Shown here: positions 1 through 5,821 of the stretch, piece by piece
How positions within the stretch are numbered: position 1 is the first letter of the stretch
Layout of the letters: every line of letters begins with the position of its first letter
Assembly (NCBI GenBank): GCA_946478635.1
Contig: CAMLCX010000174.1
Location: 1-8,904 of the forward strand
Direction of reading: 5' to 3'
From: an uncultured Pseudomonadota bacterium
GTDB lineage: Bacteria; Desulfobacterota_B; Binatia; UBA9968
Length of the DNA stretch: 8,904 nucleotides
The notes under the pieces: generated by a model
The model's database searches: none
What the model saw: the letters and a program-made list of their open reading frames with translations, nothing else
What the model was told of the DNA's origin: nothing
Made by a program: the position numbers and the translations under genes

Positions 1-78
1 CCTTCGTGCCTTCGTGGTGAGTCCTGTTGTTTTCCGTTTTGCTTGCGGGCTTCGCCCCGCTGGGTCCTTCGTGGTGAG
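1..78. repeat. CACGAAG-family intergenic repeat, edge copy
   Basis: A 13-base word, CCTTCGTGGTGAG, occurs twice in direct orientation, at 9-21 and 66-78. The sequence CCTTCGTG also opens the window, so the repeat probably continues to the left. Between the copies lies a small GC-rich inverted stretch (GCGGG ... CCCGC, near 45-60). The reverse complement of the word recurs at 1367-1378 with one end base changed and at 4693-4704. It is non-coding and sits upstream of the thiolase-like gene. I see no convincing promoter in 79-147. Confidence 0.7.
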
Positions 79-147
79 ATAGTATTTTGGATTTAGCGGC
101 CGACTCGCGAAAATTTTCAACTGGCAGTATAGAGAGGAATTTGAAGC

Positions 148-1341
148 ATGAGCATAAGAGGAAAAACAGCGGTCGTCGGCATCGGCGAGACGCCCACCGA
201 CCGGCTCGGCAGCAAGCCCGGCGAGGCGCGCAAATCGACGGCGGAATATCTCGCCTGGGCGGCCCGTCTGGCGATGGAAGACGCGGGGCTTACGAAGAAA
301 GATTTCGACGGCCAGGGTCTCGCCGCGATCTATACGACCAATCACTCGCAGCCGTTTTGGCCGGAGGAAGTGGCGGCCATTCTCGGCGTCACGCCGGCGG
401 TTTCGCTCGCCGGCGGCAACGGCGGCGCCAGCTCCGTGTCGCTCCTCGGCCACGCCGCCGCGGCAATTACGGCCGGCTTGTGCGATCTTGTCCTGGTCAT
501 CGCCGCCGCCGCGCCGTTCAGCGAACGTGGCGGGCATCGCGGCGCCCACGCCGACACGCGCGATTACGAGATGCCCTTCGGTGTCATGGGACCGAACTGC
601 AAAATTTCATTCGTCATGAGCCGCTACATGCACGAGTCGGGTATGACCGAAGAACATTTCGGCAAGATCGCGGTTACCGGACGTTATCACGCGTCGCTCA
701 ATCCCAGCGCCTATCTCAGAAAGCCGATTACCATCGAAGACTACAAAAAATCGCGGCTGATCTCCGATCCGATCCGTTTGCTGGATTGCGTCCTGCCGGC
801 CAACGGCGGCAAAGCCTATATCATGGCTTCGGCCGAACGCACGAAGGACATGCGCAGGAAGCCGGTCTATTTGCTTGGCTGGGGCGAGTGCAACAACGCG
901 AGTTACGGTCCGCGTTACCGGGCAAATCCATTGATCACCGGCATCACGCAGGCCGGCCAACGCGCCTTTGCCATGTCCGGCGTCGCGCACAAAGATATCC
1001 GTTGTCTGAATCTCTACGACGACTACATCCCCATCGTCATGATTCAGATAGAAGATCTCGGTTTCTGCGGCCGCAACGACAAGGCATTTTTCGAGAAAAC
1101 CGACTTTACTTTCAAAGGCGACCTGCCGATTCAAACCAGCGGCGGCATGATCAACTGCGGCCAGCCCTCTACCACCGGCGGCATGCTGCACGTGCTCGAA
1201 ACGGTTCGACAGATTCGCGGCGAAGGCGGCGAGCGCCAGGTGCCTAACATCAAATTCGGCATCTCCACCGGCGTGGGCGCCGTCAATTACGGCAAAAATT
1301 TCGGCTGCACCGCAGCGGCGATCTTAGGAAGCGAAGTGTAA
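148..1341 (+). CDS. Thiolase-fold protein (acetyl-CoA acetyltransferase/SCP2-like) with non-canonical active site
   Basis: A 397-residue protein with the thiolase architecture and the usual length. The ATG at 148 follows a GAGAGG sequence (132-137). Visible family landmarks are the N-terminal GIGETP (11-16), the acyl-enzyme loop region around GGNGGASS (89-96), DPIRLLDC (207-214), the LYDDYIPIVMIQIEDLGF block (289-306), the GG...GQP...GG block (332-345) and a Gly-rich C-terminus (371-389). By eye, the nucleophilic Cys expected near residue 92 is Gly. The His of the normal GHP motif is Gln339 (GQP, 338-340). An ordinary Claisen thiolase reaction is therefore unlikely. Related thiolase-fold proteins paired with DUF35 partners include the steroid side-chain aldolase Ltp2, so a retro-aldol or other acyl-CoA role is plausible but inferred. 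The DUF35 gene follows 142 bases downstream, which supports a two-subunit complex. Automated annotation would probably call it acetyl-CoA acetyltransferase. The fold is secure and the reaction is unknown. Confidence 0.88.
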   Translation: MSIRGKTAVVGIGETPTDRLGSKPGEARKSTAEYLAWAARLAMEDAGLTKKDFDGQGLAAIYTTNHSQPFWPEEVAAILGVTPAVSLAGGNGGASSVSLLGHAAAAITAGLCDLVLVIAAAAPFSERGGHRGAHADTRDYEMPFGVMGPNCKISFVMSRYMHESGMTEEHFGKIAVTGRYHASLNPSAYLRKPITIEDYKKSRLISDPIRLLDCVLPANGGKAYIMASAERTKDMRRKPVYLLGWGECNNASYGPRYRANPLITGITQAGQRAFAMSGVAHKDIRCLNLYDDYIPIVMIQIEDLGFCGRNDKAFFEKTDFTFKGDLPIQTSGGMINCGQPSTTGGMLHVLETVRQIRGEGGERQVPNIKFGISTGVGAVNYGKNFGCTAAAILGSEV

Positions 1342-1366
1342 CAGTGAGCAACAATAAACATTTTTT

Positions 1367-1450
1367 TTCACCACGAAGGACCCGAAGAGCACGAAGTTCG
1401 GAAATATAATCGTCCGAACCCTTCGTGTCCTTCGTGAGCTTCGTGGTGAA
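1367..1450. repeat. Long hairpin of the CACGAAG word family
   Basis: An imperfect inverted repeat. The left arm (1367-1402) opens with TTCACCACGAAG and ends with TTCGGA. The right arm (1413-1450) opens with TCCGAA and ends with CTTCGTGGTGAA. The outer 12 bases and inner 6 bases pair perfectly, and the middle is made of CACGAAG-type words offset by small indels. The loop is about 10 AT-rich bases (1403-1412). It lies between the thiolase-like gene and its DUF35 partner, so if they are co-transcribed the mRNA would carry this hairpin. A run of eight T precedes it (1361-1368), so it does not look like a standard terminator on the plus strand. Confidence 0.85.
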
Positions 1451-1483
1451 TAGTTCTTCCTCGAATACGGCAGGAGAATCAAA

Positions 1484-1912
1484 ATGGCAGAAGAAAAAGT
1501 AATCAAAAAACCACTCCCCGAAATAACTCCGGTGAACCAACCGTTCTGGGACGGCGCCAGGGCCGGCAAGCTCTTGATGCAAAAATGCCAGGACTGCGGC
1601 ACGTGGGTGTTCTGCCCGCGGCCGGTTTGCGGTGACTGCGCCAGCGACAAGCTCCAATGGGTGGAGGTGAGCGGCAAAGGTAAAATCTTTTGCTTCACGG
1701 TGGTGCGTGAAGTCGTCGGTCAGGCGCTGCGCGGTTTCGCGCCCGACATCCCCTATGTCACGGCCTGGGTCGACTTGGACGACGGGCCGCGCTTTTGCAG
1801 CAACGTCATCGGCTGCCCGATCGAAAAAGTCCATATCGACATGCCGGTGCAAGTCGTGTTCGAAGACAGCGGCGAAGGCATCACGCTGCCTAAGTTCAAA
1901 CCGGCGGCTTGA
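1484..1912 (+). CDS. DUF35 zinc-ribbon/OB-fold protein, partner of the thiolase-like protein
   Basis: A 142-residue protein typical in length and layout of the DUF35 (Zn-ribbon OB-fold) family. An N-terminal helix carrying FWDGARAGKL (21-30) leads into a rubredoxin-like zinc ribbon with CxxC at 35-38 and CxxC at 49-52. A beta-rich OB-fold follows from about 60 to 138 (GKGKIFCFTVV, then PYVTAWVDLDDGPRF). The ATG at 1484 is chosen because AGGAG (1472-1476) lies seven bases upstream. Such proteins are known to bridge or stabilise thiolase-fold enzymes: in the archaeal thiolase/HMG-CoA synthase complex, as the zinc-finger subunit of benzoylsuccinyl-CoA thiolase BbsAB, and as the DUF35 domain of ChsH2 bound to Ltp2. 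The OB-fold side is thought to hold the CoA moiety. By context it is the partner of the upstream protein. The four cysteines are intact. Confidence 0.93.
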   Translation: MAEEKVIKKPLPEITPVNQPFWDGARAGKLLMQKCQDCGTWVFCPRPVCGDCASDKLQWVEVSGKGKIFCFTVVREVVGQALRGFAPDIPYVTAWVDLDDGPRFCSNVIGCPIEKVHIDMPVQVVFEDSGEGITLPKFKPAA

Positions 1913-1925
1913 GAACGGAGCTTGA

Positions 1926-2030
1926 GTTCAAAACGTTCAAGCCGTTCAATCGCTGCGCTCCGTTCAACCGATCGCTTCGCGATCTCCGTTCAAACGATTT
2001 GAACCGCTTGAACGATTGAACGTATTGAAC
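1926..2030. repeat. Palindromic array of GTTCAA words
   Basis: Five GTTCAA words (starts 1926, 1935, 1944, 1962, 1988) are followed by four inverted TTGAAC words (starts 1999, 2008, 2016, 2025). Spacing within each arm is mostly 9 bases. The outer words mirror each other about a centre near 1978. At that centre lies a perfect hairpin, GATCGC-TTC-GCGATC (1970-1984). A second perfect stem-loop, GTTCAAA-CGA-TTTGAAC, spans 1988-2004. The element begins 14 bases after the DUF35 stop codon and could act as a 3' hairpin for that transcript, but no T-run follows, so I do not call it a terminator. Confidence 0.85.
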
Positions 2031-2082
2031 ATCCTACTTGGCATGAATGTGGTAACCGAAGGGAACCGCATCGTCTTTGCAT

Positions 2083-2499
2083 ATGGCGATGATCGATCAA
2101 ATCTTCAACGCCGCCGGAACGCTACTCGTCGGATTCCTCCTGGTAATGGCGATTGGGTGTTTCTTCTTTCTGGCAAGAACCCGTTTTTGGTTCCCGCGGT
2201 ATGCTCATGTTCTTGCGGGAATGGGTTTTGCAATTGGCGTTTGGTGCGTCGCGACCGTTCCGGAAACGGCGCCGATCAACGACGATGGCCCCATCGGCAA
2301 AGTGCTGCTCGTCCTGGCAATGCCGGCGATGGTCTATTTTTTTTTCGTCTTCTACGGCGGGCAGCGCGCGGCCTTTCAGCGCGAGCTGAGAACAACGGGG
2401 CGTTGCCCCAAATGCAAGGAATCCGTGACTCATGAAGGAAGTGAAAAATCCACTCTGGCGCCGCAAAAATGCCCTCATTGCGGTTTGAATTTAGTCTAA
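2083..2499 (+). CDS. Hypothetical three-helix membrane protein with C-terminal zinc ribbon
   Basis: I do not recognise this family. From the ATG at 2083 the protein is 138 residues. It has three hydrophobic segments at about 11-31, 41-59 and 72-92, then a basic cytoplasmic-looking stretch (GGQRAAFQRELRTTGR), then two CxxC pairs (CPKC 108-111 and CPHC 130-133) that form a zinc ribbon. The two knuckles are 18 residues apart. The start is uncertain: TTG at 2077 and ATG at 2089 are also in frame, and no good Shine-Dalgarno site lies close to any of them. A GAAGGG at 2058-2063 is nearest to 2077. The reading frame is supported by its clean membrane and zinc-ribbon pattern, while overlapping frames give Arg-rich nonsense. 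Its role is unknown. A membrane-tethered metal-binding or protein-binding module is as far as the sequence goes. Confidence 0.72.
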   Translation: MAMIDQIFNAAGTLLVGFLLVMAIGCFFFLARTRFWFPRYAHVLAGMGFAIGVWCVATVPETAPINDDGPIGKVLLVLAMPAMVYFFFVFYGGQRAAFQRELRTTGRCPKCKESVTHEGSEKSTLAPQKCPHCGLNLV

Positions 2500-2534
2500 C
2501 GCAAAGCCGCGACCAGAACTGCAACCATCATTTC

Positions 2535-2616
2535 ACAACGGACGCTCAGAGCGCGCAGAGAGTTGGGGTTTTTCTTGAGAGAGTCTTTTCTCGGCGTACT
2601 CCGCGTCTCCGTGGTC
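2535..2616. repeat. Imperfect inverted repeat of CGCAGAG/CGCGGAG-type words
   Basis: The left arm (about 2537-2562) contains ACGGACGCTCAGAGCGCGCA. The right arm (about 2585-2614), read on the minus strand, begins CCACGGAGACGCGGAGTACG. The arms share the words ACGGA, CGC and AGA in the same order with small offsets, so they would form a long, bulged hairpin. This resembles the other word-type hairpins in the window but uses a different word. The remainder of the 2500-2750 gap shows only a small hairpin, CTCGC-TGGC-GCGAG (2639-2652), and no convincing gene. Confidence 0.55.
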
Positions 2617-2741
2617 ATTTGTCCGAATAGTCATACAGCTCGCTGGCGCGAGATACCGACCTGGATCGCCGCTGAAGAGTTGTAATAGAACTTTTGCCCA
2701 TATATGTTGGCGCGAAATCACAATCTCATAAGAGATTTGTC

Positions 2742-2745
2742 GAGG
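2742..2745 (+). promoter_or_regulatory. Ribosome binding site deciding the FKBP start
   Basis: GAGG stands five bases before the GTG at 2751. No comparable site precedes the upstream TTG at 2694. It supports the shorter protein with an N-terminal signal sequence. Confidence 0.6.
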
Positions 2746-2750
2746 ATCCC

Positions 2751-3314
2751 GTGAAAAAACTTTTGGCGTTATTCGTTATGAGCGGCGCGGTTTTGGCCGC
2801 TCTCTTTTTTCTTACGAGCCTCGCTCGTCTCGGCGCTGGCGGCGCATCGTCCCAGGCTCTCACCTTGAAGCCCGCCTCGAATATTCAGGAAGGTTCGATC
2901 GTTTCCATCGAATACACGCTTACCGACGATGACGGCAAGGTCATCGACACCAACGTCGGCAAAGAACCGCTTACATTCATCCAGGGGGCTGGACAAATCG
3001 TCAGCGGTCTTGAAAAAGAGCTGCAAGGCTTGAAAGCCGGCGATCACAAAAAAGTGACGGTGAAACCGGAAGACGGCTACGGCATGCCCAGTCAACAAGC
3101 CTTTCAGGAAATGCCGCGGGAAACGATTCCGGCCGAAGCGCAGAAACCCGGCGTGACGTTAATGGCCAAAGCTCCCGATGGACGGGCGATTCCGATTCGT
3201 GTTCACGAAGTCAAAGAAAAAACCGTCGTCGTCGACTTCAACCACCCTCTCGCCGGAAAAACTTTGAATTTCGACGTGAAGATCAAAGACATCAAAGCAG
3301 CGCAAACACGATAA
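2751..3314 (+). CDS. Exported SlyD-like FKBP-type peptidyl-prolyl cis-trans isomerase
   Basis: The GTG at 2751 gives 187 residues and is preferred over the longer in-frame TTG at 2694. GAGG lies five bases before it (2742-2745), and it places a clean signal sequence or membrane anchor right at the N-terminus (KKLL followed by a hydrophobic stretch to about residue 22). I see no lipobox Cys. The mature part holds the SlyD-type FKBP domain: GSIVSIEYTLTDDDGKVID (48-66), GAGQIVSGLEKELQGLKAGD (79-98) and VKPEDGYG (104-111), then an insert-in-flap (IF) chaperone segment at about 112-158, then the VVVDFNHPLAGKTLNFDV signature (159-176). It should catalyse proline isomerisation and assist folding outside the cytoplasm. 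The His/Cys-rich nickel-binding tail of E. coli SlyD is absent, because the protein ends soon after the FKBP fold. Neighbours give no further clue. Confidence 0.9.
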   Translation: MKKLLALFVMSGAVLAALFFLTSLARLGAGGASSQALTLKPASNIQEGSIVSIEYTLTDDDGKVIDTNVGKEPLTFIQGAGQIVSGLEKELQGLKAGDHKKVTVKPEDGYGMPSQQAFQEMPRETIPAEAQKPGVTLMAKAPDGRAIPIRVHEVKEKTVVVDFNHPLAGKTLNFDVKIKDIKAAQTR

Positions 3315-3344
3315 ACCGTCAACTCGTTAGATTACCGGAGCGGC

Positions 3345-3410
3345 GGAGTAATGGTCTGATGCAATAGGACCCAATACTCCAACCCTCCATTACTCCAATA
3401 TTCCAATTCC
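3345..3410. repeat. Tandem 8-base CCAATACT-type repeat with inverted partner
   Basis: Five consecutive 8-base units run from 3371 to 3410: CCAATACT, CCAACCCT, CCATTACT, CCAATATT and CCAATTCC. Upstream, GGAGTAATGG (3345-3354) is the exact reverse complement of CCATTACTCC (3387-3396), so the region can fold with a loop of about 32 bases. The array ends only four bases before the ATG of the MFS gene, where a Shine-Dalgarno site would normally be. Confidence 0.75.
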
Positions 3411-3414
3411 TTTC

Positions 3415-4680
3415 ATGACTCCCCGGTTCTTCTACGGCTACGTTATCCTCGCCCTGTGCTTCGCCAATATGATCGTCATGCGCGGGGTGAACGGCGCTTT
3501 CGGCGTTTATTACCTCGCGCTGCTCGAGGAGTTTTCCTGGTCCCGCAGCGACGGCGCCACCGTGGCGTCCGCCAACTTCTTCGTTTACGCCATCGCCTCG
3601 CCGCTGGTCGGCCTTGCTTTCGACCGGTATGGGCCGCGCCTTTTGATGCCGCTCGGCGCGGTCCTGGTCGGAGCCGGACTGGTGGCCTCGTCTTTCGCCA
3701 ATTCCCTCGGCGCCCTGTACATTTCTTACGGCATCGTGACCGCGCTCGGCCAGGGCGCCCTCAGTTTCGTCGGCCACAATGCGCTGATCTCGTTTTGGTT
3801 TGTGCGCCGGCGCGCCACGGCGATCGGCATCGCGTCCATGGGACAGGGCGTCGGCGCCTTGGTGATGGTGCCGCTGACGCAGTTGCTTATCGATCGAATC
3901 GGCTGGCGCTGGACCTACATCGTCACGGGAGGTTTGTTGCTATTGATCTTGGCGCCGGCCAACGCGATCTTTCAGCGGCGCACCCCGCAGGAGGTTGGGC
4001 AATTTCCCGACGGCGAACAAACTCCGGCAACGGAAAATCCGGGCCGGCACTCGGCAAAACACTCCGGCGGACGCGATTGGACGCTCGGAGAAGCCGTGCG
4101 CTCCTTTCCATTTTGGTGTATCACCATCGGCCACCTCGCTCTGGGCACGGCGCTCTTTTTAATCAACACCCACGCCATCGCCCACTTCGTCGCGGTCGGC
4201 TACGAAAAACTCGCGGCCTCGTTTTACTTCGGACTGATCGGCTTCATTCGCATCGGCGCAACCATCATCTGGGGCTCCCTGTCGGATCGTCTCGGTCGCA
4301 GCAAAGCCTATGGCGTCGCGACCGCAGTGACGGCGCTCGGAGTGGCCGGCATGATCGCGATGACCGTCGACGCGCCGCTTTGGCTGGTCTATCTAACCAT
4401 CGTTCTGTACGGCATCGGTCACAGCGCCGGTAATCCGACCTACGGCGCCGTCATCGGCGACATTTTTTCCGGCCGCAAAATCGGCCTCATTTTCGGTTTC
4501 TTGGAAATCAGCTTCGGTTTCGGCAGTGCCTTTGGCTCGTGGATCGGCGGCTACCTGTTCGATGCCAACGGCAGCTACGCGTGGTCCTTCGCCGTTTGCC
4601 TCCTTTGTTTCACGATCTCAGGGCTGGCCATCCATGCCTGCGCGCGCTGGCACGCGCGCGAATCGAGCCGCGCCGTTTAA
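3415..4680 (+). CDS. MFS transporter, monocarboxylate/OFA-like
   Basis: A 421-residue, very hydrophobic protein with the 12-helix plan of the major facilitator superfamily: two six-helix halves joined by a hydrophilic loop at about 187-225 (QRRTPQEVGQFPDGE onward). The loop motif between helices 2 and 3 is GLAFDRYGPR (66-75), and its repeat in the second half is GSLSDRLGRS (287-296), matching MFS motif A. The N-terminal RFFYGYVILALCF is characteristic of MCT/OFA-type carriers, which exchange or co-transport small organic acids such as oxalate, formate or other monocarboxylates across the inner membrane. The substrate cannot be read from sequence. The ATG at 3415 is chosen because it places RFFYGYV near the N-terminus as in relatives. 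No Shine-Dalgarno site precedes it, because the CCAATACT repeat abuts the start. It converges with the substrate-binding protein gene, with 44 bases between stop codons. Confidence 0.9.
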   Translation: MTPRFFYGYVILALCFANMIVMRGVNGAFGVYYLALLEEFSWSRSDGATVASANFFVYAIASPLVGLAFDRYGPRLLMPLGAVLVGAGLVASSFANSLGALYISYGIVTALGQGALSFVGHNALISFWFVRRRATAIGIASMGQGVGALVMVPLTQLLIDRIGWRWTYIVTGGLLLLILAPANAIFQRRTPQEVGQFPDGEQTPATENPGRHSAKHSGGRDWTLGEAVRSFPFWCITIGHLALGTALFLINTHAIAHFVAVGYEKLAASFYFGLIGFIRIGATIIWGSLSDRLGRSKAYGVATAVTALGVAGMIAMTVDAPLWLVYLTIVLYGIGHSAGNPTYGAVIGDIFSGRKIGLIFGFLEISFGFGSAFGSWIGGYLFDANGSYAWSFAVCLLCFTISGLAIHACARWHARESSRAV

Positions 4681-4692
4681 CAAGGAGAAGAA

Positions 4693-4720
4693 CTCACCAC
4701 GAAGGGCCCGCGCGGCGAAG
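4693..4720. repeat. Half copy of the CACGAAG-family repeat
   Basis: CTCACCACGAAG (4693-4704) is the exact reverse complement of the word at 10-21 and 67-78, and a decayed GGCGAAG follows (4714-4720). It fills most of the 44-base gap between the two convergent stop codons. The opposing arm is missing, so it would not form the long hairpin seen at 1367-1450. Confidence 0.65.
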
Positions 4721-4724
4721 TATC

Positions 4725-5705
4725 TCAATTGACCTTGTAACCGAGTTCTTTGGCGACTTCTTTGGCGAGGCGATCGTCGGCCACCTCTTCGAAGGCCACC
4801 TTTCGGTCGGTGAACTGGCCGGCCATTTGCAGCGACTTGATGATTTGCTCGATGCCCTCGCGGCTCGGCACACCGCTGCCGCTGACGGTCTTCCCATAAA
4901 CGGCATAGGTGCTTTCGGCGGCGTCGCGGTCGACTTTAAGAAAATTCGAAATCAAGGCCACGGTCTTTTCCCTGGACTTGAGCATCTCTTGCTTGGCGAC
5001 CTGCATGGACCGTATTACCTTCTTTAACTCGTCGGCCCAATTGCGCAGCGTGGCATTCATCACGGTCAGCCCGCCAAACGGCATCTTCGCATAGGATCCA
5101 ACATTGAGAACTTCACGAAAGCCTCTCTTCTTTGCATAGAAATCATACGGCGGGCTCAAGAGCGCCGCATCGATGACGCCGCTCTCCAGCGCCGCCATGA
5201 TCTGGGCAGCCGTGATGGAAATGTAGAGAAAGTTTTTGGGATTCTCGCCGACCGCCTCCATGGCGATCTGCAGCGCCACATGGGACGTGCCTCCCAAACC
5301 CGTGAGTCCGATCTTCTTTTGCCGCAGGTCGCGGATATTCGAAAACTCCGGACGGGCAAGAATCAAATATATGATTTCGTCGCTAGCGAACCAAACAGCG
5401 CGCGACTGAAGACCGCGAAGCGTCGCGCTCAGCGAGGCCGGACCGACGCCGGCGAAGTAGCCGATTTCGCCGCTGGCCAGCGCCGCATTGGCGACCTGGG
5501 AGCGCGCCTGAATGATCTCCGCATGCAGATCGTTGTCTTCGAAGGTCTTCCACCGATGCGCCGCGAACAGCGGCAGCACGGCAATCGACTCCGTTGGATA
5601 GGTAATGCGCACTTTTCTGAACCGATCCTGAGCCGGCGACTCAGTCCGTGCCATAAACATGGCGCCTAGCGCGACAAAGATCGCTAGAACTTTATGGGTC
5701 GGCAT
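4725..5705 (-). CDS. ABC transporter periplasmic substrate-binding protein, NMT1/THI5-like (copy A)
   Basis: A 326-residue exported binding protein of the NMT1/THI5-like (SsuA/TauA/ThiY-type) class. The ATG at 5705 is chosen over a longer open frame because GAGGAG (5712-5717) lies six bases upstream and a signal peptide starts there (hydrophobic 5-19, cleavage probably near SPAQ, 24-27). The fold landmarks are VRITYP at the first strand (32-37), RSQVANAALASGEIGY (68-83) in the ligand cleft, KKIGLTGLGGTSHVAL (130-145) and SGVIDAALLSPPYDFYAKKRGF (175-196). It should deliver a small molecule to an ABC importer. Class members bind taurine, sulfonates, nitrate or pyrimidine precursors, and the ligand here is unknown. 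No permease or ATPase gene is in the window. It is about 57% identical, without gaps, to copy B just upstream, which indicates tandem duplication. Confidence 0.9.
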   Translation of the reverse strand: MPTHKVLAIFVALGAMFMARTESPAQDRFRKVRITYPTESIAVLPLFAAHRWKTFEDNDLHAEIIQARSQVANAALASGEIGYFAGVGPASLSATLRGLQSRAVWFASDEIIYLILARPEFSNIRDLRQKKIGLTGLGGTSHVALQIAMEAVGENPKNFLYISITAAQIMAALESGVIDAALLSPPYDFYAKKRGFREVLNVGSYAKMPFGGLTVMNATLRNWADELKKVIRSMQVAKQEMLKSREKTVALISNFLKVDRDAAESTYAVYGKTVSGSGVPSREGIEQIIKSLQMAGQFTDRKVAFEEVADDRLAKEVAKELGYKVN

Positions 5706-5723
5706 AAGGCTCTCCTCATTCCT

Positions 5724-5733
5724 GCCCCGGGGC
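5724..5733. repeat. GC palindrome upstream of copy A ribosome binding site
   Basis: GCCCCGGGGC is a perfect 10-base palindrome lying seven bases before the GAGGAG ribosome binding site of copy A in the transcript direction. It has no loop, so it is more likely a chance GC-rich palindrome or protein site than a hairpin. The rest of the 116-base gap between the two binding-protein genes shows no clear promoter or terminator. Confidence 0.3.
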
Positions 5734-5821
5734 TCGGGATTTTTTTCGGCCGCGAGAGTTAATTTGTCATTTTGAGTGAGCGAGAATTCTGGCACAGGGC
5801 AGCGCATTGCGCCCACAGAGC

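Noticed and set aside
87..1247. A 386-codon open frame overlapping the thiolase-like gene in another frame
   Set aside because: Its translation is dominated by Arg and Gly without any fold pattern, while the competing frame is an unmistakable thiolase-fold protein.
1361..1450. Rho-independent terminator after the thiolase-like gene
   Set aside because: The T-run precedes the hairpin rather than follows it on the plus strand, and a probable partner gene continues downstream.
1926..2030. Iteron-type replication origin
   Set aside because: The word array is palindromic and 9-base spaced, but there is no Rep, DnaA box set or parA/parB gene nearby, and similar word arrays fill the other gaps.
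3923..4178. Short minus-strand open frames inside the MFS gene
   Set aside because: They are antisense shadows of a well-supported membrane protein with no ribosome binding site or domain.
5706..5816. A 37-residue N-terminal extension of copy A
   Set aside because: GAGGAG and a signal peptide fit the start at 5705; the extension would bury the signal peptide inside the protein.
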